Source: Metridium senile (Eukaryota; Cnidaria; Anthozoa; Actiniaria; Metridiidae). Taken from it: DNA of 64,000 nucleotides. The DNA lies in assembly GCA_949775045.1 (NCBI GenBank), contig OX459098.1:20234944-20298943 (forward strand). The letters are read 5' to 3'. The notes below the pieces were generated by a model. That model had not been told where the DNA came from and ran no database searches. It saw only the letters and a list, made by a program, of their open reading frames with translations. The translations under genes were made by a program, and so were the position numbers. Positions 1 to 10,549 of this stretch are shown here, piece after piece. Positions within the stretch are counted from its first letter, which is position 1. The number at the start of each line of letters is the position of its first letter.

Positions 1-529
1 TTGTTCTAATTCAGTAATATTTGAATAGTTAAAACATTATTGGAAAGCATGAGCCTGAACTTTGAATGAAATATCTCGAAAATTGCAGTTTTTAAAACGA
101 CAAAAATATTTAAATCAATGCAAAGCAATTGAGCGGCTCAATAAATGCGTAGAATGTATCTTTCCTTCTTTGACAAAATGTAACATATTTTCAAGTCATA
201 AAACTTCATCACAAACTAATAATTGGATTTAAATAAGATTGTGTAGATCGAAATAACAATTAATTACTTGGAACCATAGTTATTAGAGCCAGGGGATCTC
301 TCTGTTTTAACTAATTTGAACGTGATTAAAAATTAAAACTGAACAATTGTTTTAATGAAGAACCTTCTAAGTAAACTCTTTTCATAGAAATATGTGAATT
401 TGATGACTTCTGTATCACAAGAAAAGCTATTTAAAGCGAACAATTCCAAAGTAGGTGCTTTCGAGTGAATTTATTTATAAATTGCTTCGTTTGGCTTATG
501 AATATTTGATAACTGTACTATTTACAACA
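1..529. other. AT-rich flank with no gene seen
   Basis: AT-rich sequence with no open frame that resembles a protein and no clear repeat. It is the left flank of the transposon that starts at 532. Confidence 0.5.
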
Positions 530-675
530 TACTATGGAAATCAGTAGACTGATAATCATGCCCCAAAAATTCCGTCCACGTGACCAATTTTTTGGTACCA
601 CGTGATCAGTTTTTTTTGTATCACGTGATCGATTTCACATTTCAGTATGTAAAGAGATGTACTGAAGGTCGTAAA

Positions 676-1329
676 ATGTCTTTCAAACAAAGAGGGAGAT
701 TTTACGAACGCGGGAAAAGCCTTCAAGAATGTGTGAAAGGAGAAATTGTTGACTCTGTGTTGGAAGCAGGAGGCGATAGTATGACTGCATTCTTTCCAGG
801 CTACTGGAAGGATATTGGCGGTAAACACAAAGTACATGGTAAAACTGCGAAGGAAATCTGGACAAGGTTTGTTGGCATTTTACACTCCCGAAATATAACA
901 TTATACTTACTCGTTGGTCTGGATGGAATATTATATGCAAACACTCTGAATGGAGCCGCAGATACGATTGAATTTTTGAACTTTTTTTCGGAGGCCAGCC
1001 AAAGTTCACAGAGAAATGGCAACCCCGTGTTGATGACCAGAGATATCGTTGTGTTTGATAACTGCAGAACACATCATTATGCTGGAGGATTTGCTTTAGC
1101 ACAATGGCTAGATGCTATGGGAATAGTTGTTGTTTACTTACCCACATATAGCCCGGAATTAAACCCCATTGAACTCGTTTTTCAGAAACTGAAAATAGTT
1201 CTCAAGCGAGAAGAAATGCAGCAACTTGTAAGCGCAGATCTGCATGCTGCCATTTATTTCGCACTTGAAGAAATTACCGAAAATGACATTGCTGGATTTT
1301 ACAGAAATACTGAATTTTTATTTGTTTGA
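676..1329 (+). CDS. DDE transposase, Tc1/IS630 type, internally shortened
   Basis: This 217-codon frame from the ATG at 676 encodes a cut-and-paste transposase-like protein; the open frame extends upstream into the TIR. The N-terminal ~65 residues look like the helix-turn-helix DNA-binding region. The C-terminal half has the DDE_3 catalytic core: VFDNCRTHH with D128, then YLPTYSPELNPIE with E166. D and E have 37 residues between them (DD37E-like). The first catalytic aspartate region, normally about 90 residues upstream of the second D, is not visible. The frame passes from the helix-turn-helix part (around residue 66) almost directly into the strand before LVGLDGILYANT, so an internal deletion is likely. 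Full-length relatives are usually about 340 residues. The protein is probably inactive. Confidence 0.75.
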   Translation: MSFKQRGRFYERGKSLQECVKGEIVDSVLEAGGDSMTAFFPGYWKDIGGKHKVHGKTAKEIWTRFVGILHSRNITLYLLVGLDGILYANTLNGAADTIEFLNFFSEASQSSQRNGNPVLMTRDIVVFDNCRTHHYAGGFALAQWLDAMGIVVVYLPTYSPELNPIELVFQKLKIVLKREEMQQLVSADLHAAIYFALEEITENDIAGFYRNTEFLFV

Positions 1330-1840
1330 GTAGTGTTCATACTATGACTCTATCGAGAGGACAATGACATTTGTCAGAAATTTCAAACGATCACTTTTTG
1401 GAGCTTTTAGTTGACATGTTATGCAAGTATAAGATTCTCTCTTTACTCTCACTGTTAATACGTAAACCAATAATATGCGAAAACAAAACCTGAGCTTGAT
1501 TGTTGAAAAACTAATGTAAAACACCGAGGAAATGAAATAATACTCAGGGGCGGATTTAGGCTAGTTCACTTAGTTTCCGGAAACTAGTCCGAGTTTTTCC
1601 GAAAATATAAAAATCTGAGATGGTACAAATAAAATAATACAAAAGAAAAGAGTGAGAGCTTAGTTTACCTTTATTTGGTCGCCATTTTGTTTTACCACAG
1701 GAAACCCACATTTAAAATCGTTCCCAGGCTCTTTGCATTGTATCGCGCTTCACGGCGGAAAAAAGCTTTTGGGGAGAGGACCCACGGGGGATTTCTGTCA
1801 GAAGGCCGCCAATCTAGAGCCCTGAGTCTGTCTGGCTTCT

Positions 1841-1931
1841 GGACAGCGGACTGTTGCATGAGTGGTTTCCGCAAGCAGTGAACCACTCCAGAAACCACTG
1901 CGGAAACCACTCATGCAACAGTCCGCTGTCC
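1841..1931. repeat. Hairpin inverted repeat inside the hAT-like element
   Basis: Arms of about 35 bp that start GGACAGCGGACTGTTGCATG are repeated in reverse complement after a short loop. A second inverted pair, ATGGTTCACACAG (1944-1956) and CTGTGTGAACCAT (about 2010-2022), follows. Confidence 0.7.
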
Positions 1932-1992
1932 AATTCTCACTCAATGGTTCACACAGGGATTCCAAAGGCGAAATTTAGAACTCAAGCTCGAT

Positions 1993-2112
1993 TCTGATTG
2001 GCTAAAATCTGTGTGAACCATCGTAGAAACTAGTGACAAAAGTATAAAACGGCTACCCTACCCTAGTGAGGTTCTCTGTGTCATTAGATCAAGTTGTTTG
2101 ACCTCGCATCAG
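1993..2112 (+). promoter_or_regulatory. Promoter-like segment with first-exon-like sequence
   Basis: An inverted CCAAT box (GATTGGCTAA) lies about 45 bp upstream of TATAAAA at 2043-2049. Downstream, CAG|GTAATC at 2110-2118 looks like a splice donor. The arrangement resembles a captured promoter and short untranslated exon inside the hAT-like element. It is inferred from motifs alone. Confidence 0.35.
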
Positions 2113-3290
2113 GTAATCTCGTTCGAACAGATCTAAAACAACAGAAACTGGCGATTTACAAGCTCTTCTTGCACAGAACAATAAGCATACCAGCAAAATT
2201 TAAATCGCTGCACTCTATTATCTATAAATTTAACTTAGTGATCTGGATTTTATATAGATTAAAGTCATATTTCTTTACGAATGTCAGAGAATATGTGACC
2301 AGTTTTAAACTACTCGATCTAGACAACAACAATAAACAGCTCAAATCGGCTTGTCTGAAATCTACTTCCAACAGCCCAAAGTGCCTCAAATATAGCACAA
2401 ATTTCTTTAGTTACTATGTATCTTTCTTTTTCTGGCGTTTATTTTGCAAGAACAACCTTATAATACTGTTTCTGAGCGGTTTTTGAACTGAATGTCACCG
2501 GGAGACTCGCCGTAAAGATAAAAGTTAATCAATTACCAGTGGATCCAAGGACAACGGAACGACGGACCAATAAATTGCACTTTTTATGTTGCAACTTTTA
2601 ATGTTTGTACTTTAATGTATGTTTAGAATATACAGAGTAAGCTGTTATTCATATAATATGTTATTCATATATGCTATATATATTCTATTCTTTGGCTTGG
2701 AAATGGCTTGTTTCGAGTTGGAAACTAGTCAGTCAAAATGCTAGATCCGCCCCTGATACTAGTAAAAAGTCTGAAGTAAAAAGGATATGTTGTTCAGTTA
2801 CTATGTATAGTTGGGGAAGTGTTGTGCCGCGCGGTTTCGATACTGCAAATCCATCTAACAATTTACTTATTTAGCGAGATTCCTAGCATTTAATATGTCA
2901 TAAAAGAAAGGAATAACTTGTAAACTTATCTGAATAGTAAACGCTTTATTGTTTTTCATTTTCCAAACACTAAATCATGTATAAGTTTACGCGAAACGTG
3001 CGTAAACACATTAAACTCAATTCACGCAGTTCATGACAATACTAGTATGTATTTTTAACAACTATTGAAACTCAAGAACAGCATAACATAACCAAGGCCT
3101 TAGTGCGTTAATTATTTTCAGGTTAAAGTAATATAAATAAATTTAAGACAACTCTAATTTTACAACTCTGATTTGCAGTTAGTAATGTACAGTTCGATCA
3201 CCTTCTTTGTCTTGTTTTTTCTCGATACTCGGCAGAACTTAATCAGTAATGCACAGTTTCTGACAATTTCAAAGTAGTTTCTAAGTAGGT

Positions 3291-4054
3291 TTAGGCTGTT
3301 GATAAGCTGTGAGAGTGTTTAGCATTGAGTATCAAGCTGTTTTGCGTAGTCAGTACAAGTGATTCCAAATTCTCTATGGTTTCGCGGACTTCTGAAGGCG
3401 ACGGAATGTTTCCTTTATAATGTCGCTCAAGAATTTTACTATCTCTATTTATCAAACGCCAATCTTCTATAGCTTTTCCGTTGATAGTTCTGATGTATTT
3501 GTTTGGATTATTATCCATTAAAGTCTGCTTTATTCGAGCGGAATGGCGATTGTTGACACTTATAGATGACCTTTGCTTGTTTTCGAGTTCTGTCTTGAGT
3601 GATAGTAAACACTTTCTCTCCTCGGTTAATTGTTTCTGTTGTTGTTTTAAAAACTGTTTGTCATCGGGATATTTCTCAATGTTCTTACAGAACTTTGCAG
3701 ACATACAAGGGCTAGGGTACGGACAAGTCAACCGATTGTGGCGTTCTTTTTTATGACATTTACTGCATGAAGGAAGGTTTGAAGTAGTGCTGTCAAAAGA
3801 TAATCTTTCCGCTGTAAACAGTTCAATGTCATGTTCAATCTGGCGCACATTCTCTTCTTGCTCTTTAATAGCATTCCTTTGTTGTTGAAGATAGGAATCA
3901 AGAGGACTTAATACTAACTTTTCTCTCGTGCTATTTGCAGCCTCTTTGCCGCTATGGTCATATGTTAGTTTTTTCCGCGTAGTCTTCTCCGTAACACTTT
4001 TATTTACGGTTGAACTTGACCTCGATGCACCAGCACTAGACTGGTTTAAATCCT
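3291..4054 (-). CDS. Unknown ORF of the Tc1-type element, zinc-knuckle-like and coiled-coil-like
   Basis: I do not recognise this protein. The minus frame is open from about 4054 to a stop near 3291 (about 250 codons) and has no clear ATG start. A candidate splice acceptor (CTTTAATAG followed by GATTTAAAC) sits at its 5' edge, so this may be a 3' exon. It is charged and glutamine-rich near the N end (YLQQQRNAIKEQEENV). A cysteine cluster, CSKCHKKERHNRLTCPYPSPC shortened to CxxC...C...C, could bind zinc. A KQQQKQLTEE stretch suggests a coiled coil. It lies between the element's TIRs, opposite to the transposase, so it may be a second element gene or a captured host exon. Confidence 0.45.
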
Positions 4055-4687
4055 ATTAAAGAAAACAAACAAACACACATATTAGAGAAATTATTACCTT
4101 CACAATTAATATCTTTTCATATTCGATTTCCATTTTACCTTCTTGGTGATTGCGGCGATTTGCTGTTGCTAAATTCTTCTCTCTCCTAACTTTAGTTCAT
4201 GCCTTTGAAAAATCACATGAAGATCGGATATATCCATGGCGGCAATAGATCCTACTGTTTCGAATCAGTTTTGCTCAAAATTTCCACTAAGATGTTGCAA
4301 GTTGAAACCTCTAAGCCAGCATTTAGTAGGTGTTTTTCGAAACTCCATGCTGAACAAAATGAACAACGCAGCCCACGTGAAATCGATCACGTGATACAAA
4401 AAAACTGATCACGTGGAACCAAAACAAATTGGTCACGTGGACGGAATTTTTGTGGCATGATTACCAGTCTACTGATTTCCATAGTAATCTAAAAACACAA
4501 CAACAAGCAGTCTCATAGTATTTTGTTTACTTTTTTACTCTTTTATTGATTGTTTTTACTCGGACGAAACATTTACATCTGAAACGCCAGTAAGTTGAAC
4601 TATTTAGTCTACGGTGTATAAGTAACCATGGTTACATTGGTTGATTCCTAGAAACGCCAACCCTGTCCACTTCTTACTATCTGCTTG

Positions 4688-7308
4688 ATGTTAGTGATGG
4701 GTTTATTGCTATGGAAACCATCATACGCCAAAACTTGTAGCACTACACCATATCAAGTGCCAGGTCACTTGCTCGTTTATCACGTGATCCAGTCGTACAA
4801 GAGTACCAGTTCTTCAGACAGCTGCCTCGACAAATGTGCAGGTAACTCGTCGTGTCACAGCATCAATTGGTACAGTAAGACAGGCCTGTGTCAAATCAAC
4901 AGAGGTAGTCACCTCTCCTACCCTGAAGGGCTTGTTGCAGACTCAACTGGAAGCTACATGCTGTAAAGCCTTCAACCGATGGTTACCTGTAGCAACAAGT
5001 ATTGTAGTGACCACGAGATTTGCTTGATGGAAGATGATGGAGTCGATTATCGGTGTGAAGGTTAGTGAATGGAGATTTCGTATGGGAACACTAATTATTG
5101 AAAGATCGAGCACAATCAATGCATATCATACAGGATACTGCAAAAAGCGTGCAGCTAGTATAACACTTCCAATAGATAAGACTGGTTTCAAGGGCTACTC
5201 ACCAATTGAGCTGATGTTACATGGGTGTCATAAAAAAATTATCCGTATTAGTGTTGTACCATTGCAGAACTGCTCCATCTCGCTGCAATAGAACTCTGCA
5301 CATTTGTGACTTTTCTGCCGTTTCCGTTCACAGTAGGTGAGCTTAGTGTTTACAAATTTTGATAATGTGACGCTATTTTGCCAACCATTTTCACAGTAGA
5401 TTTTTTAATTTTCTTTTTTCCATTAAAAGTGGTTGGTTGGCAAAACCATAACAAAATACGTCACTGTACATCCACCTATAGTGCTGTTAATAAACGCTAC
5501 AATTTTTGGCAGCATGCAACAGCTATGACTTACATTGATGCGGTCAAACAGTACGTACTCATTTCCATATTTGGGGAAATGTACTTTGTTGATCAAAAGT
5601 ATAATTGCCATAGTGATAAAATTGTTATGATATTTTTTCAGCCTGTGGTTCACCATTGGGAATGCAAGATGGACGCATACAGGATTCGCAGCTCTCTGCT
5701 TCATCTTCTTATCGCGCTTTCCTTGCTCCTAATCGTGGTCGTTTACACTCAACCCTTTCTGGTGGCGGCTGGGCAGCTAAAACAAATGCCATACGTGAAT
5801 ATCTACAGATTGATCTTACCAAGATGCACATCATCAGTAAAGTTGCTACACAGGGTCGACACACACATGATCAATGGGTGACCAAGTACTACCTCAAGTA
5901 CCGCAAAGACGGCGTCAACTGGGAGACATACAAGTATGGAGGCAATGTGAAGGTACACACATGATAATTTGTTTGTTTGTTTGTTTATTTATTTGTCACA
6001 ATGATACAATTTTCAACTAATAAAGAGTATATACTTGCGACAGGAGATGGAAACAGAACTTTCGTCCCAATTGAATATCCTACTCCTCCTTAAATATAAC
6101 TAATAATAGAATTATACGTACAACACGAAAAATATACTAACAAATACAGTATCTAGTAAAACTATCTCTTCCTCTTTGCCTTTCTTGAGTTGCATCAGTT
6201 ATACATCAGCAGTTTGGTCTTCCACTTGATCTTTTTTTGGCTTGAGATCTTGCCCTTTCGAGGTCACTCAGCAAAGCTTCAGTTTTGCATGCTGGCCGTT
6301 GGCTCAAAACGAGCTCTTCCGCCCTTTGACAGGTCTTATTTTTTGTCCTGCTGAGTGACATGCCACCCTCCTCACTAACATAATGTTAGTGGGGGAGCCG
6401 GTTTAGTCGCCGACAACCCGACCATGCGGCAGGTGGTACTGGATTACAATGTTACCAGTAGCAGAGTCACCAGTAGACCCTGACCTGTCTCGTCCAACTT
6501 TGTGCGCGAGCTTATTTGGAATACGGCCGTTGGACTTTTGGCGCGCGCATGCATCATTGAACGGTTGTGCTCGAGCATAAAAAATAGAATAAAGAAATCA
6601 CGTAAGAAACCGTTAAGATAACGGAACGAAAAGACAAATAAAAAATAATACGAAAAGAAGCAGAAAAAAACAGTAAAAGGTATCAAAGCAAAAGAATATG
6701 ACTATAAAAGCTTATTAGATCAAATGGAAACCCGTCTGTTAAAGCAAAATAAAGTAAAATTATTGTAAAAGTAAGGTTTAATAGATCTAAGAAAAAAATA
6801 CTAATGAAAAATAACAAACTTATGCTACCTAGTAATAAAAATCGTGTTTAAAAAGTTAATTTGGAAAACAAATCAAACAAAAATGCAAAACTAACCTTTA
6901 AAGTGTCATCCAATGAAAGAAAATACAAAAAATGAAAAGCAAAAAGGTAAAAATAGTAAAGAATCCGAGAGAGCTCGAAGGCACAGTCCATTCACTTGAC
7001 AGCGCGCGAACTATAATGATAATATGATGATGATGATGGTGATCGATGATGATGATAACGGTGATTTTCAGGGTGCATTTAAAAACTTATAAAAACGTAA
7101 TTGTGATCATCACCAACTTCATCGCCATTGCTATTGTCATCAATAAATGTCTTTCTTCCAGGAATTCCAAGGAAACACTGACCACTCAACAGTCGTGACT
7201 CACAAGCTATCAATCCAAGTAGCAGCAAGGTTTATCAGATTCGTAGCTTTAGCATGGAAAACAAACATATCGATGAGGGTGGAATTGTATGTGTGTACAT
7301 TCCCATAG
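4688..7308 (+). CDS. Secreted/adhesive PAN-EGF-F5/8 type C protein gene, probably damaged
   Basis: Exon 1 (4688-5060) starts with ATG and a short hydrophobic signal (MLVMGLLLW, cleavage probably after SYA). It continues into a PAN/apple-like segment with SCLDKCAGNSSCHSINWYS, then an EGF-like cysteine segment (NKYCSDHEICLMEDDG). Donor GAAG|GTTAGT joins in phase to exon 2 (5642-5952), giving CEACGSPLGMQDGRIQ, the start of an F5/8 type C (discoidin) domain. Donor AAG|GTACAC joins in phase to exon 3 (from 7162), FQGNTDHSTVVTHKL to MRVELY, the domain's end; total about 146 residues, normal for the family. An in-frame TAA (4964-4966) separates PAN from EGF, and the linker after it reads sensibly only in another frame (KPSTDGY). 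The gene is either a pseudogene or carries sequence errors. Exon 3 ends right at a large inverted repeat. Such proteins usually act outside the cell in adhesion or recognition. Confidence 0.7.
5367..5463. repeat. Short inverted repeat in intron 1 of the PAN-EGF-F5/8 gene
   Basis: GTGACGCTATTTTG-CCAACCA on the left matches, in reverse complement, TGGTTGGCAAAACC...ACGTCAC on the right. It is a small fold-back or MITE remnant. Confidence 0.45.
5953..7161 (+). other. Intron 2 of the PAN-EGF-F5/8 gene
   Basis: The intron is bounded by AAG|GTACAC and CTTCTTCCAG|GAATTC. It starts with a (GTTT)n run and holds a short GATGAT microsatellite near 7022-7050. No coding sequence was recognised. Confidence 0.6.
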
Positions 7309-8478
7309 ATATCACCATAAAAACGTATTACGTCATAGTTTTAGATGTGATATTTATTTTATATCACCAAGGCAACACCTGACGTTTTAAGAGTGACTGT
7401 CAGTAAGAACCAGACAAATTCGAAATATCGTGGCAAAAGTCGATTCATCGATTTTGTTCATATTTTGCAGTTCGATACCCTATCATGTTATAAGAACTCC
7501 TGTGAACTTAGTTTTTAAAAATTTGTTTTCGTTTGGGAGAAATTTGAATAATTATGCGAGAAGGCAAATATGCTAATTCGACGACTCTGAAATAGAGACC
7601 ACTCGGCGATCTCGTGCACAAAATACAAACAATGTTTAACCTTTATAACCTTAATTTAGACTTCGTCTCGTGTTTGGACTGATCTGCTCTCGAATTCTCC
7701 CAAACGCATCTCGGTTTTCATTAGCGCGTGAAAACACAGAAGACGTATTTCATTTCTTAAATAATCTTTAAATATGCTATCTCTATATGCCTCATAGCGT
7801 ATTTCAGACTTGTAGCTTTAACGATGAATTTTTGGCAGAATTTTGTTCAGGACACAGTTTTCATGAGCTAAAAAATACCCCCAAAACAGCCGCCAATTAA
7901 ACTATGTTCGATATAACGGAATAGTTTGATATTCACTGTATGTGAAGTTAAGATAATTTATTAAAACACTGTCGAAAAAAATTGCTAGGTTTTTAAGTTT
8001 TGAAGTTGTTACAGTCGATCTAAGTTTTTTACGATCATTTTTGCATAATTAGCAACGATAATGAGCGTCAAAACAATAATACTATTTGCAACAACTATTT
8101 TAATGATTAGACCCTTGTTTAATTATGCCAGTGTTGTTTGGCAAACGTTATGCACTAAGGACACTTTATTAAGGTTATTGCGCCTACAAAAGAGGGCAGG
8201 GCGGCTTATATTAAATGCTCACCCAAGAGCTAGCTCTGTTCCTATATTTAAGGTGTTTCCCAGTAGTTTTTTATTGACCACACTTCTCATTTTCATTTAG
8301 CGGATTGATAAACTTTTCCTGGTCTGATCAAAATGAATTTTACACCAGACATTAAACATAGATGGAAGTTTTGATTGATGTTATTTTTAACATATTTTTA
8401 ACATCATTGAATTCACTTTTTCTAAAATATCTCCCGTTTTCGATGAGCTTCAGAAAAATGACTATATACGTGTTAAAC
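7294..8478. repeat. Left arm of a 2.9-kb inverted repeat
   Basis: This arm starts near TGTACATTCCCATAGATATC and matches 9139-10206 in reverse complement with very high identity. It carries about 135 bp (about 7560-7697) absent from the right arm. The inner ends share ACTATATACGTGTTAAAC and then diverge. Within it, 8061-8300 encodes the C-terminal tail of a LINE reverse transcriptase. Confidence 0.85.
8061..8300 (+). mobile_element. LINE reverse transcriptase C-terminal fragment (left arm)
   Basis: The frame contains RPLFNYASVVWQTLCTKDTL followed by LLRLQKRAGRLILNAHPRA. This is the thumb-region signature of CR1/L2/Jockey-type non-LTR retrotransposons. No catalytic motifs are present. It is a relic, duplicated exactly on the opposite strand at 9340-9579. 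Confidence 0.75.
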
Positions 8479-9138
8479 CTCTTTCAAGAAGAGAGTACTT
8501 TATGTTTCACAAAGTTATAGAGTACAAAATAATTCCCCATATAAAGGCTTATCAGGAGCCCATATAAATTGCCTACATCTGTGAGATTGGGATTCCTGTG
8601 TTCACCGCCTGCTATATGCTATGCAAATGAATTACACACGGACGCGTAGGAATTTAGCGTAAGCACTAATTAGCTTCCGCACGAGTTCGGCACGTATTCG
8701 CAAGCCAAAAGGTTTGTTTGAGTTTCAGAGCGCTTTGAAGAGGGTAGCTTTTACGCTCAATCTAAAATTGTTCTTCTGAGTCAATTCAAGTGAATTCTCG
8801 AAATGTTATAGCTGATACTTTGAATAACAGGTTTGGAAAACCTTAGCTGTATTCATTAATTCGTTTTGAGAGATAATGTTGAAAGTGCTAGGAAGATGAA
8901 ATTGTTGAAACTATTCTTCTGAAAGCACCTTTACAAGAAAAATTCTAACTCCGCAAAGAAAATCTTTTTCCTAACGTCGTTTTCGGGAAAGTTAAATAGA
9001 TATTTTAGATAACGTTTAGTGGCGGTTTGACATTATTTTGCGAACGCGAAGGATTTTTTTGTTCTGCTATAGTTTCGAGCATCATCGCTCTAATAAAACA
9101 CTTTAATTATTATCTATATAGCTGTGCCTGAATGCGAA
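8479..9138. other. Spacer between the inverted-repeat arms
   Basis: Unique sequence of 660 bp with no recognisable gene. It is the loop of the fold-back. Confidence 0.6.
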
Positions 9139-10206
9139 GTTTAACACGTATATAGTCATTTTTCTGAAGCTCATCGAAAACGGGAGATATTTTAGAAAAA
9201 GTGAATTCAATGATCTTTGTTTTCCGTTGCATTGAAAACGCCGATCGAGTTAAAAATAACATCAATCAAAACTTCCATCTATGTTTAATGTCTGGTGTAA
9301 AATTCATTTTGATCAGACCAGGAAAAGTTTATCAATCCGCTAAATGAAAATGAGAAGTGTGGTCAATAAAAAACTACTGGGAAACACCTTAAATATAGGA
9401 ACAGAGCTAGCTCTTGGGTGAGCATTTAATATAAGCCGCCCTGCCCTCTTTTGTAGGCGCAATAACCTTAATAAAGTGTCCTTAGTGCATAACGTTTGCC
9501 AAACAACACTGGCATAATTAAACAAGGGTCTAATCATTAAAATAGTTGTTGCAAATAGTATTATTGTTTTGACGCTCATTATCGTTGCTAATTATGCAAA
9601 AATGATCGTAAAAAACTTAGATCGACTGTAACAACTTCAAAACATAAAAACCTAGCAATTTTTTTCGACAGTGTTTTAATAAATTATCTTAACTTCACAT
9701 ACAGTGAATATCAAACTATTCCGTTATATCGAACATAGTTTAATTGGCGGCTGTTTTGGGGGTATTTTTTAGCTCATGAAAACTGTGTCCTGAACAAAAT
9801 TCTGCCAAAAATTCATCGTTAAAGCTACAAGTCTGAAATACGCTATGAGGCATATAGAGATAGCATATTTAAAGATTATTTAAGAAATGAAATACGTCTT
9901 CTGTGTTTTCACGCGCTAATGAAAACCGAGATGCGTTTCTCGCATAATTATTCAAATTTCTCCCAAACGAAAACAAATTTTTAAAAACTAAGTTCACAGG
10001 AGTTCTTATAACATGATAGGGTATCGAACTGCAAAATATGAACAAAATCGATGAATCGACTTTTGCCACGATATTTCGAGTTTGTCTGGTTCTTACTGAC
10101 AGTCACTCTTAAAACGTCAGGTGTTGCCTTGGTGATATAAAATAAATATCACATCTAAAACTATGACGTAATACGTTTTTATGGTGATATCTATGGGATT
10201 GTACAC
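9139..10206. repeat. Right arm of the 2.9-kb inverted repeat
   Basis: Reverse complement of 7294-8478 apart from the missing ~135-bp block and a short replaced stretch near 9215-9255. Just outside it (10208-10265) part of the arm is repeated again: the stretch ending in a transposed TGTCTGGTTCTTACTGACAG, also seen at 10039-10108. Confidence 0.85.
9340..9579 (-). mobile_element. LINE reverse transcriptase C-terminal fragment (right arm)
   Basis: Identical on the protein level to the fragment at 8061-8300 and in the opposite orientation, so the two were copied together as part of the inverted duplication. Confidence 0.75.
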
Positions 10207-10549
10207 AAAATCGATGAATTGACTTTTGCCACGATATGTCTGGTTCTTACTGACAGTCACTCTTAAGATACAAGAGATGACACAATATTTGTTTGATATC
10301 TCCATGGAAACACATTATGTCACAGCATGAGACGTGATATTTGTTTTATACATGTATAAAGAACACATTTTATTATAGGTTTAGACAGGTGTTACATGTA
10401 TGTGTTAAACTACAGCTTATTGGTTCGGTCATGGTTTATATTATTTGAGAATAAACTGATCCACACAAGATTACTGAATACATAAAACTGTTTAATTTAG
10501 GGTAGTTAGTTATATAAACAGTTTTTCTCAATGTGTCGGTTTCATTGCA

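Larger units (their letters stand above)
1545..2755. mobile_element. hAT-like non-autonomous transposon nested in the Tc1-type element
   Basis: It begins CAGGGGCGGATTTAG and ends with the reverse complement of CAGGGGCGGATCTAG. The CAGGGGCGGAT terminus is common in hAT elements. The 5-bp sequence ATACT flanks both ends (1540-1544 and 2756-2760), which is shorter than the usual 8-bp hAT duplication but fits 5-bp hAT groups. No transposase is present. The interior contains a near-perfect hairpin (about 1841-1931) and a promoter-like stretch near 1990-2112. The 2094-2486 open frame resembles nothing known. Confidence 0.65.
532..4484. mobile_element. Tc1/mariner-IS630-type DNA transposon with long TIRs
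   Basis: The ends are long inverted repeats beginning CTATGGAAATCAGTAGACTG, seen at 532 and in reverse complement ending at 4484. They run about 100 bp with few differences. Both ends are flanked by TA (530-531 and 4485-4486), the target duplication of Tc1/mariner elements. Each TIR holds three CACGTG motifs (577-582, 599-604 and 622-627 at the left end), spaced 22-23 bp, which may be transposase-binding repeats. Inside are a transposase-like ORF on plus, an unrelated ORF on minus, and a second transposon nested at 1545-2755. The element is about 4 kb; without the nested insertion it is about 2.7 kb. Superfamily assignment rests on the TA duplication plus the DDE motif. Confidence 0.85.

Noticed and set aside
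683..1102. 139-codon minus frame
   Set aside because: It is the antisense shadow of the transposase frame.
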